DNA from: JBOHER01 sp050701115
Lineage (GTDB): Bacteria > Actinomycetota > Actinomycetes > Mycobacteriales > Pseudonocardiaceae
Assembly: GCA_050701115.1 (NCBI GenBank)
Contig: JBOHER010000096.1
Location: forward strand, 1-23,554
DNA: 23,554 nucleotides
Direction: 5' to 3'
Part shown: positions 6,273 to 12,794 of the stretch, in pieces
Numbering within the stretch: the first letter of the stretch is position 1
Layout of the letters: the number at the start of each line of letters is the position of its first letter
Program-made: the position numbers and the translations under genes
The notes under the pieces: generated by a model
Seen by the model: the letters and a program-made list of their open reading frames with translations, nothing else
Database searches by the model: none
Told to the model about the DNA's origin: nothing

Positions 6273-6289
6273 ACGGGCCCTTCGATGCA
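6235..6289. terminator. long hairpin after icd (24-bp arms, one mismatch)
   Basis: Arms 6235-6258 and 6266-6289 are reverse complements with a single mismatch, around the 7-nt loop 6259-6265. It lies 18 nt past the icd stop (minus strand) and at the end of the converging remnant, so it probably terminates transcription from both sides. There is no U tract, as usual for high-GC actinobacteria. It may also belong to a dispersed palindromic repeat family. Confidence 0.75.
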
Positions 6290-6306
6290 CCGGCGGCCGG
6301 TGTCGG

Positions 6307-7530
6307 TTACCCGTCGGCCATCTTCTTCTGCAGGTTCTCGTCCAGGGTGGCGAGGAACTCCTCGGTGGTCTGGAACGGGGTGTCCTTACCGATCAGCAGC
6401 GCGAGGTCCTTGGTCATCTTGCCGCTCTCCACGGTTTCGATGACGACCTGCTCGAGCTTGTGCGCGAAGTCGATGACCTCGGGGGTGCCGTCCAGCTTGC
6501 CGCGGTGCTCGATGCCCCTGGTCCAGGCGAAGATCGACGCGATCGGGTTGGTCGAGGTCGGCTTGCCCTGCTGGTGCTGGCGGTAGTGCCGGGTCACCGT
6601 ACCGTGCGCGGCCTCGGCCTCGACGGTCCTGCCGTCCGGCGTACGCAGCACCGAGGTCATCAGGCCCAGCGAGCCGAAGCCCTGCGCCATGGTGTCGGAC
6701 TGGACGTCACCGTCGTAGTTCTTGCATGCCCAGACGTAGCCGCCCTCCCACTTCATCACCTGAGCGACCATGTCGTCGATGAGGCGGTGCTCGTAGGTCA
6801 GGTCTTTCGCCTTGAAGGCCGCGCTGAACTCGCTGTCGAAGATCTCCTGGAAGACATCTTTGAACATGCCGTCGTAGGCCTTGAGGATGGTGTTCTTCGT
6901 GGAGAGATACACCGGCAAGCCGCGGTCTAGCCCGTACTGCAGCGACGCGCGAGCGAAGTCCTCGATGGAGCGGCGGTAGTTGTACATCGCCATCGCGACG
7001 CCACCGCCCTCCGGGTAGCGAGCGACCTCGACCTCCATCGGCTCCGAGCCGTCGTCGGGCGTATAGGTGACGGTCAGCGTGCCAGGACCGGGCACCTTGA
7101 AGTCGGTGGCCTTGTACTGGTCGCCGTGCGCGTGACGGCCGATGATGACGGGCTTGGTCCAGCCGGGCACCAGCCGCGGAATGTTCGAGATGACGATCGG
7201 CTCACGAAAAACGACACCACCGAGGATGTTTCGGATGGTGCCGTTCGGGCTGCGCCACATCTTCTTGAGGCCGAACTCTTCTACTCGGCCCTCGTCGGGG
7301 GTGATGGTGGCGCACTTGACGCCGACGCCGTGCTGCTTGATGGCGTTGGCGGAGTCGATGGTGATCTGGTCGTCGGTGCGGTCCCGCTCCTCGATGCTCA
7401 GGTCGTAGTACGCAAGATTGACGTCCAGGTACGGATGAATCAGTTTGTCCTTGATGAACTGCCAGATGATGCGGGTCATCTCGTCGCCGTCCAACTCGAC
7501 GACGGTTCCCTGGACCTTGATCTTGCCCAT
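6307..7530 (-). CDS. icd: NADP-dependent isocitrate dehydrogenase
   Basis: This 407-residue enzyme is a homodimeric, eukaryote-like NADP-IDH (M. tuberculosis Icd1 type), converting isocitrate to 2-oxoglutarate and NADPH in the TCA cycle. Visible motifs are VELDGDEMTRIIW (11-23), the substrate loop KMWRSPNGTIRN (90-101), Arg109 and Arg132, YLSTKNTILKAYDG with the catalytic Lys, the metal-binding Asp cluster in RLIDDMVAQ and KNYDGDVQSD, and the cofactor loop EAAHGTVTRHYR. Length is normal. The ATG is preceded by GAGAGGAG but at a long spacing of about 12 nt. A 201-bp gap upstream suggests its own promoter, which I could not place confidently. A strong hairpin follows the stop. Confidence 0.97.
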   Translation of the reverse strand: MGKIKVQGTVVELDGDEMTRIIWQFIKDKLIHPYLDVNLAYYDLSIEERDRTDDQITIDSANAIKQHGVGVKCATITPDEGRVEEFGLKKMWRSPNGTIRNILGGVVFREPIVISNIPRLVPGWTKPVIIGRHAHGDQYKATDFKVPGPGTLTVTYTPDDGSEPMEVEVARYPEGGGVAMAMYNYRRSIEDFARASLQYGLDRGLPVYLSTKNTILKAYDGMFKDVFQEIFDSEFSAAFKAKDLTYEHRLIDDMVAQVMKWEGGYVWACKNYDGDVQSDTMAQGFGSLGLMTSVLRTPDGRTVEAEAAHGTVTRHYRQHQQGKPTSTNPIASIFAWTRGIEHRGKLDGTPEVIDFAHKLEQVVIETVESGKMTKDLALLIGKDTPFQTTEEFLATLDENLQKKMADG

Positions 7531-7731
7531 GAGCGCCGGGTGCTCCTCTCGCGGATCTATCGCGTCTCGTCTTAAGCACTGTGTAAGCGGTACAAGCGTA
7601 CTGGTAAACGCTCCCAGATGGGTGATTTCGTGACGCAGGTCAGTCTTTCAGCACGCACCCGCCCAGGCCAAGACGCACGATGCTACCGGCGCTACCCAAC
7701 AGTAACCTCGGTTCGGTTTCCGGTCGGCCGG

Positions 7732-7992
7732 TCAGCTCGGGTGCGCTCCAACCGCGTCCCTGATCTCCGCGCCACGGCTGGCATCCGCGGTCCGCGCACA
7801 GTGTGCGCAGCAGAAGAATCTGCCGTCGACCTCGACACCGTGGCCGAGGATCCGGCAGTGGCAGTGCTCGCATTCGGGCGCGATCCGCTGCGCGGCGCAT
7901 TCCAGGCTGTCGAAGGTGTAGACATCACCGGTCATGGTGCGCACCTCGAAGGACATCCAGTAGTCGTTGCCGCAGACAACGCAGGTCGCCAT
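7732..7992 (-). CDS. Cys-rich zinc-binding (prokaryotic metallothionein-like) protein
   Basis: This 86-residue protein has nine cysteines: a CVVC pair (4,7), Cys32, the CEHCHC cluster (41,44,46) and CCAHC (61,62,65). His45, His51 and His64 lie among them. The arrangement resembles small actinobacterial proteins often labelled metallothionein and is best read as a two-site zinc ribbon. A conserved-looking YTFDSLECA segment (25-33) links the clusters. There is no export signal, so it is cytosolic. The ATG has GAGG about 7 nt upstream. It is transcribed divergently from the DUF1918 gene and lies 201 nt ahead of icd. Metal storage versus structural zinc binding cannot be decided from sequence. 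Confidence 0.75.
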   Translation of the reverse strand: MATCVVCGNDYWMSFEVRTMTGDVYTFDSLECAAQRIAPECEHCHCRILGHGVEVDGRFFCCAHCARTADASRGAEIRDAVGAHPS

Positions 7993-8167
7993 CGCTCTAC
8001 CTCATTTCTTGTGCTCGCAACCGAAGAGCCACTGGCCCTCTGCTACGAGCCTGCGCCTGGCATCTGCGGACAGCAACTCGACGCCGAGTCGTGCACGTAC
8101 CGCGGTTGGGCGTCGACGGCAGGCCGAGGTTTCCCCTACGGTAGAGACATATCGGAGGTGGTCAGTA

Positions 8168-8359
8168 ATGCACGCGACAGTAGGTGACCGGATCCTCGTC
8201 CACGGACGCACGGTGGGCGCCGGGGAGCAACACGCTGAGATCATCGAAGTACGCGGACAGGACGGCAGCCCGCCATATCTGGTCCGTTTCCCGGACGGGC
8301 ACGAAAGCTTGATGTACCCGGGTGCCGATTGCGAGGTCGAGCACGCCGGGTCGGAATGA
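8168..8359 (+). CDS. DUF1918 domain protein
   Basis: This 63-residue protein covers one DUF1918 domain: 'ATVGDRILVHGRTVGAGE' at the N-terminus, then IIEVRG, PPYLVRFPDGHESLMYPG and an acidic end. It has a small SH3-like beta-barrel pattern. The family is widespread in actinobacteria with no assigned activity. The ATG is chosen because GGAGGT lies 8 nt upstream and the protein then begins exactly at the domain. Reading further upstream gives arginine-rich, non-homologous sequence. Its stop lies 3 nt from the stop of the convergent DUF3017 gene, with no terminator between them, so transcripts probably overlap. Confidence 0.85.
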   Translation: MHATVGDRILVHGRTVGAGEQHAEIIEVRGQDGSPPYLVRFPDGHESLMYPGADCEVEHAGSE

Positions 8360-8362
8360 TGA

Positions 8363-8656
8363 TCAGCTGAACGGTCCGCCCGTGATCGTCAGCGCCACAA
8401 ACCAGATCATCAATCCGAGGCCGGAGTAGAGCAGCACGTCGATTCCGCGACCTCGGATGGCGATGAGCCCTACCTGCTCGTCGGAGAGCAGGCCACGCAG
8501 GAGTGCCGCGACCAGTAGCGCCCCGCCGATCAGCACTGCGCCTTCCCGCCAGTGGTACTGGTAAATGCGCAGCATCGCGACCGCGACCAGCGCGAGGACC
8601 AGTCCGAACGGCAGGTGAACCAGTCCGGGCCGGGGACGCCGCTGCGCTCGCACCAT
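8363..8656 (-). CDS. DUF3017 membrane protein
   Basis: This 97-residue protein has three hydrophobic segments (about 16-32, 40-56 and 75-94) and matches DUF3017, a small actinobacterial membrane family. The basic N-terminus (MVRAQRRPRPG) suggests a cytosolic start. Its ATG overlaps the folD stop by one nucleotide (TGATG), so it is translationally coupled to folD. The same folD-DUF3017 order is found in mycobacteria (Rv3356c-Rv3355c). Function is unknown; the stable linkage hints at a shared transcript rather than a shared pathway. Confidence 0.88.
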   Translation of the reverse strand: MVRAQRRPRPGLVHLPFGLVLALVAVAMLRIYQYHWREGAVLIGGALLVAALLRGLLSDEQVGLIAIRGRGIDVLLYSGLGLMIWFVALTITGGPFS

Positions 8657-9543
8657 CAGCCTGCGCGCTGCTCGGTTGTCGCGATGCCTGCCGCCCGTTC
8701 GGCGGCTTCCACCACGTTGGTCACCAGCATGGCTCGGGTCATTGGGCCGATGCCGCCGGGGTTGGGCGAAAGGTATCCGGCTACCGCTTCGACACCGGGT
8801 GCCACGTCTCCGGTCAGCTTGCCGTCTACCCGGGAAACCCCCACGTCGAGCACGGCCGTGCCCGGCTTGATCATGTCCGGGGTGATCAGGTGTGGCACAC
8901 CCGCCGCGGCAACGACGATATCGGCGCGGCGGGTTTCTTCGGCCAGATCGCGGGTACCGGTGTGGCACAGGGTCACGGTGGCATTCTCCGACCGGCGGGT
9001 GAGTAGCAGCCCGAGCGTACGGCCGACGGTGATGCCCCTGCCGACCACGGCGACCTGCGCCCCGGCAATCGGGACCTGATAGCGGCGCAGCAGTTCCACG
9101 ATGCCACGTGGGGTGCAGGGCAGTGGACCAGGCTCGCCGAGAACGAGCCGGCCGAGGCTGATCGGGGCGAGCCCGTCGGCGTCCTTGACCGGATCTATGC
9201 GGTCCAGGATGGCGCCGGTGTCCAGATGAACAGGCAACGGCAGCTGCACGATGTAGCCGGTGCAGGCCGGATCCTCGTTGAGTTCGTCGATGACCTTCTC
9301 GAGTTCGGCCTGTGAGACGTCGGCGGGCAACTCTTTACGGATCGAGTTGATCCCGATGGTGGCGCTGTCCCGGTGCTTGGACCGCACGTAGTAGTGCGAG
9401 CCGGGATCGTCGCCGACCAGCACGGTAGCCAGGCCTGGCGTCACGCCGCGCTCGGTGAGTGCGGCGACCCTCGGCGCCAGTTCGGCGAAGATGGCGTCCT
9501 TGGTGGCCTGTCCGTCGAGCACCGTCGCCGTGTTGGTCCTGAT
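8656..9543 (-). CDS. folD: bifunctional methylenetetrahydrofolate dehydrogenase/cyclohydrolase
   Basis: FolD interconverts 5,10-methylene- and 10-formyl-tetrahydrofolate, the cofactor for PurN and PurH encoded later in this window. Motifs include the YVRSK active-site Lys region ('HYYVRSKHRDSA'), GYIVQLPLP, PVKDADGL, PCTPRGI and the NADP-binding VVGRGITVGRTLGLLL, with PNPGGIGPMTRAML at the end. The start is odd. Homologues begin just before 'TATVLDG', but no ATG, GTG or TTG lies there. An ideal AGGAGG (9557-9552) stands 8 nt before an ATC codon at 9543, so I place the start there (295 residues). The conventional alternatives are GTG at 9522 (288 residues, no good ribosome binding site) or ATG at 9597 (adds about 18 non-homologous residues). 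Function is certain; the start is not. Confidence 0.95.
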   Translation of the reverse strand: MRTNTATVLDGQATKDAIFAELAPRVAALTERGVTPGLATVLVGDDPGSHYYVRSKHRDSATIGINSIRKELPADVSQAELEKVIDELNEDPACTGYIVQLPLPVHLDTGAILDRIDPVKDADGLAPISLGRLVLGEPGPLPCTPRGIVELLRRYQVPIAGAQVAVVGRGITVGRTLGLLLTRRSENATVTLCHTGTRDLAEETRRADIVVAAAGVPHLITPDMIKPGTAVLDVGVSRVDGKLTGDVAPGVEAVAGYLSPNPGGIGPMTRAMLVTNVVEAAERAAGIATTEQRAG

Positions 9544-9551
9544 CTTCGTCT

Positions 9552-9557
9552 CCTCCT
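9552..9557 (-). promoter_or_regulatory. strong Shine-Dalgarno of folD facing an ATC codon
   Basis: AGGAGG (within GAGGAGGAG) is the only good ribosome binding site near the conserved FolD N-terminus. The codon at the ideal 8-nt distance is ATC (9543-9541), and no ATG, GTG or TTG occurs until GTG at 9522. Confidence 0.55.
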
Positions 9558-9613
9558 CGTCGCCGCGGTCGAGCCCGCGATTGCGCTGCACGACCATTCT
9601 CGCAAAGCGCGGC

Positions 9614-10564
9614 TCAGCGTCTCCTCCGGCTGGGTAGTGCCGCGATGCCGACTGCGACCAGCGCGACCACGACACCACCGATCGTGCTCGGCGCCAGACC
9701 GGCGCCATGCGCGGGCAGGAAGAGGTCGAGCAACAAAGACCCGATCAGCTGACCGGCGATCGAGGCAAGACCGAGCAGCAGCACACCGATCCAGCGCACC
9801 ACGAGCGCGGCGAACGCGATGAACGCGACGCCGATGAGCCCGCCCGCGTAGAGCACCGGATGGGACGGGACCTGGTCGGGCCCGCCCCGGATCAGGATGG
9901 AGACCACCCAGGCAAGGCCAAGCGCGGTCGCGCCGACGGTGAAGTTCACCAGGGTCGCGGTCATCGCATTGTGCGCGGCCGCGCCCACCCGACCGTTGAT
10001 CGCCTGCTGCACGGCGACAGCGAGACCGGCTAGCACCGGTAACACCAACAACCACGATCGCGCTCCGGGCTCGTGGATGCCCCCTCCCATCGTGATGACG
10101 ACCGCCACCAGCAGGAGCGCCGCTCCCAGGATGCGGCTGAGGCTGAGTGGCCGCGGACCGGCAGGCCCGAGTCCGATCTTGTCCACGATCAGCCCGCTCA
10201 CCGCCTGGCCGGCCACCACACCGACGGTGAACATCGCCACTCCGAGCACGCCCACCGCGATGGACTGACCTGCGATCATGAGTGCCCCGCCGAGTCCACC
10301 GAGAAGGTGCCACCGGTGCAGCACTCGTTCGTGCAGCGCGGCCCGTATCCTGGCGACGCCGATGCGCATGCGCGGGAGTACCGGGAGCAGCATCAGCAGC
10401 ACGGCGAGGCCGCCCGCGAACGAGATCGCGGCGGCGAGCATCGCGTCGTCAAGCTCGACGGCAAGCTGCCCGTTGATCCGAGCCTGAGCAGCGATCGCGA
10501 CGCCGGAGATGAGCGCGAGGGCCACACCGACCGGTTTCTTGGCGCGGCGCGCCCGGTCACCCAC
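9614..10564 (-). CDS. DMT superfamily transporter, YdcZ/DUF606 duplicated
   Basis: This ~316-residue integral membrane protein has about ten hydrophobic segments in two similar halves. Each half begins with a 'G..iA.Q..ING' motif: SGVAIAAQARINGQLA in the first and GLAVAVQQAINGRVG in the second. That is the signature of the YdcZ/DUF606 branch of drug/metabolite transporters, here as a fused tandem pair. The substrate is unknown. I chose GTG 10564 because the residues before it are hydrophilic and non-homologous; a weak GGA lies about 9-11 nt upstream. It is first in a minus-strand group with folD (70 nt downstream) and DUF3017, and is divergent from the TNT-domain gene. Confidence 0.78.
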   Translation of the reverse strand: MGDRARRAKKPVGVALALISGVAIAAQARINGQLAVELDDAMLAAAISFAGGLAVLLMLLPVLPRMRIGVARIRAALHERVLHRWHLLGGLGGALMIAGQSIAVGVLGVAMFTVGVVAGQAVSGLIVDKIGLGPAGPRPLSLSRILGAALLLVAVVITMGGGIHEPGARSWLLVLPVLAGLAVAVQQAINGRVGAAAHNAMTATLVNFTVGATALGLAWVVSILIRGGPDQVPSHPVLYAGGLIGVAFIAFAALVVRWIGVLLLGLASIAGQLIGSLLLDLFLPAHGAGLAPSTIGGVVVALVAVGIAALPSRRRR

Positions 10565-10678
10565 CGTGATGATTTCCGCCCACTCCCGCTGTCGTCTTGG
10601 ATACGCCCAGTTGGTCCAATGGCAGTGATCCTCACATCTACCTGTGCAGAAGCGCGCATTTCGAGTCAAGATGTTCGG

Positions 10679-12670
10679 GTGGCACATCCGACGCAGCTCA
10701 ACGCGACCGAACAGGACACGCTGGTCAAGCAGATCGGCCTTGCTCTCTTGCGGTCAGCACCGCGAGATTGGCAACGCATCTCGGCCGACTATCGCGCGGT
10801 CGGCAGATACCACGAGCTGGACGGGGAGGTCACCCTGGCGGACGGCTCCACAAGGGAGTGGGTCGCCACGCACGACATCGCGACGCTGTTCGGCAGGCTG
10901 CGCGCCGGAATGTACCGCGACGAGCGCGGCACCTGGTTCAACGCGAGCTACCAACTCGACGCACCGTCCAGCTACAACCTGGAGTACGACCGCGAGGAGC
11001 CGCACTGGCACCTGATGCCGCCGCCGCAGGCCTACGCGGACGAACTACGCATGTTCCCGCGCTCCGAGGAGAACGTCCCGGACTGGCTGATGCGCAGAAT
11101 GGCAGGACTGGGCCCGGAGCGGCCCGGCCCGCGTTTCCGGATCGCCCGCGTCTTCGACGGCACCGGCCCGTCCGGCAGGCCGCTGATCAATCGACCCGAG
11201 CTGGAGGTCGAGGAACAGGACAACCTGCTCGAGTATCTGAACTCGGCTCCTGTCGTACTGCCCGGCAGAGGACACGACATAGACCGTCTCGCACCCACCC
11301 CGGAGCCGGGGGTGCCGGTCGCGTTCCACAGCGACGGCAGCTGGATCTGGCCGGCCGCGGTGAACTACTACTTGGACCAATACGGCGTTTCACCCGAACC
11401 CGACCTGATCGAGCACATCAGGAACAACTCCTTCACCGTGCCCGAGGTCACCGAGGACCGGCGGGCCGCGGCGAACGCGTACCTGACCCGCGGCAACACG
11501 CCACCACCGCACGCTGTGCCCGCCGGTGCACCACCGATGCCGCGCGGCTTCCGGCAGGCGCCCGCGCCGCCCGCCCCGCCAGCCTTGTCACCGACGGTGG
11601 AGGTGTCTCCCGCGGAGCCGACCGGACGCCACTTCGCCGGCGAGGACCAGCCCGCCGAGCGCACCAAAGTGGCGATTCCCGCTACCGTGTTCGCCCCGCT
11701 GCCCGACCTTGATGACGACGACACCGACCTGACCTCGCCTGCGGTGGAGGTCACCGAGCCTGCACCCGAGGCTGGGCTCGACGCCGGGCAAGAAACCGGG
11801 CTCGCCGATGAGCCCGGCATCAAGCTTCTCCGCAGTAAGTTCGATGAGCTGGGCATTGAGGATTCCGCTTACGCCATCGGCGAAGCCACCCAGCACGGCT
11901 GGAGCCTCGAGCAGGTGCCGGAGGGATGGCGCGTGGGCTGGTACGACGAGTCGCTGACCAACCCGGCAGTGTTCGGCGACGCGGACGACGCGGCCGCATT
12001 CATGCTCGGCAAGGTGCTGCTCGCGCCGCGGGGCAGCGCGCCGAGCGCCAGGCACGAGTCCAGCGCGCATACGCGGGCGGAGGAGACACCGCCCTCGGTT
12101 GCCGACGCACTCAACCCACCGACGGCCGGCCCGGACGAACCACAACTGCTCACGCACGAACCCGAGCCCACCTCGGCGATGGCGTTGACCGACCTCCCGC
12201 CACGCCCACCCGCCGAACCGCCACCGACGGTGCTTGCGCAGGCGCCGGTCCCGCCGCCGCACCATCAGGCTGTCCCGGCTGGGACCGGAGCACCCTCACA
12301 GCCTGCGTCCGGTCAGCAGTGGCCGATCCAACCGCTGCCTGGCGAGCCGCCACTGACGCTGTTTCGCGGCAAGGAGCTACAAGAGCTACCCGCGGGAAGC
12401 GAACTCGACCGGTTCGGCACCACGGAGGGCAATCTGACCTACGCCGCAGGCACGCCGTTCTCGGAACGGTCCCTTGTGCCGGAGTGGGTCAACCGTCCGT
12501 ACCACGTGTACCGAGTGCAGCGGCCCATCGAAGCACTTGCCGGGGTGGCGATCCCCTGGTTCAACCAACCCGGCGGCGGTGCTTCCTATCTGCTGCCTGC
12601 CTCGATCGAGGAGTTGCTGGCGGACGGCGTGCTGATCGAACTCGATCCGGGTGAGCCGCCGCTCGATTAG
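10679..12670 (+). CDS. modular YezG-like / TNT-domain (NAD+ glycohydrolase-type toxin) protein
   Basis: This 663-residue protein is a string of domains. Residues about 10-140 look like the YezG/DUF600 immunity family (W31, 'LRAGMYRDERGTWF', 'EYDREEPHW', FPRSE..PDWL). Residues about 165-272 form a second domain with 'FHSDGSWIWPAAVNYYL'. A Pro-rich linker (275-375) precedes a small domain (383-447, GWSLEQVPEGWRVGWYDE), and a second Pro-rich linker (455-555) follows. The C-terminal TNT domain (about 558-655) has LDRFG, AAGTPFSERSL, YRVQRPI and PWFNQPGGGASY. The TNT of M. tuberculosis CpnT hydrolyses NAD+; the Arg in LDRFG and the Gln in NQPGGG are my candidates for its key residues. There is no signal peptide, and no WXG100 or immunity gene is adjacent. 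GTG 10679 best fits the domain start; ATG 10619 is an alternative adding 20 residues. Confidence 0.85.
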   Translation: MAHPTQLNATEQDTLVKQIGLALLRSAPRDWQRISADYRAVGRYHELDGEVTLADGSTREWVATHDIATLFGRLRAGMYRDERGTWFNASYQLDAPSSYNLEYDREEPHWHLMPPPQAYADELRMFPRSEENVPDWLMRRMAGLGPERPGPRFRIARVFDGTGPSGRPLINRPELEVEEQDNLLEYLNSAPVVLPGRGHDIDRLAPTPEPGVPVAFHSDGSWIWPAAVNYYLDQYGVSPEPDLIEHIRNNSFTVPEVTEDRRAAANAYLTRGNTPPPHAVPAGAPPMPRGFRQAPAPPAPPALSPTVEVSPAEPTGRHFAGEDQPAERTKVAIPATVFAPLPDLDDDDTDLTSPAVEVTEPAPEAGLDAGQETGLADEPGIKLLRSKFDELGIEDSAYAIGEATQHGWSLEQVPEGWRVGWYDESLTNPAVFGDADDAAAFMLGKVLLAPRGSAPSARHESSAHTRAEETPPSVADALNPPTAGPDEPQLLTHEPEPTSAMALTDLPPRPPAEPPPTVLAQAPVPPPHHQAVPAGTGAPSQPASGQQWPIQPLPGEPPLTLFRGKELQELPAGSELDRFGTTEGNLTYAAGTPFSERSLVPEWVNRPYHVYRVQRPIEALAGVAIPWFNQPGGGASYLLPASIEELLADGVLIELDPGEPPLD

Positions 12671-12671
12671 G

Positions 12672-12791
12672 CTAGCCCGCTGCGTCGAGGTGCACCCGCA
12701 GGCCCCGTGCTGCGGCGTAGGAGGCAAGCGGGTCACCCACGCCCTTCAGCCTGGTACACAGCACCGGCACGCGTGCATGAGCGCAGGACAC
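12672..12791 (-). CDS. possible 39-aa frame directly after dnaE2
   Basis: A GTG start 3 nt after the dnaE2 stop, in the same frame, opens a 39-residue sequence including 'TRLKGVGDPLASYAAARG' and ending LRVHLDAAG. It runs to within 1 nt of the TNT gene's stop on the other strand. I see no clear ribosome binding site and recognise no family. It could be a decayed extension, a small coupled gene or chance. Confidence 0.2.
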   Translation of the reverse strand: MSCAHARVPVLCTRLKGVGDPLASYAAARGLRVHLDAAG

Positions 12792-12794
12792 GCG

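Noticed and set aside
1..6306. Integrase, transposase or attachment site that would explain the accessory region
   Set aside because: No transposase or recombinase gene, target-site duplication or tRNA could be identified in this part of the window.
8657..8968. N-terminal extension of the DUF3017 frame
   Set aside because: It runs antisense-like through folD in another frame as Arg/Gly-rich sequence. The ATG overlapping the folD stop is the natural start.
10073..10678. Long open plus-strand frame upstream of the TNT gene
   Set aside because: It lies antisense to the DMT transporter, reads as low-complexity His/Arg/Asp-rich sequence, and is a GC-skew shadow. The conserved domains begin only after 10679.
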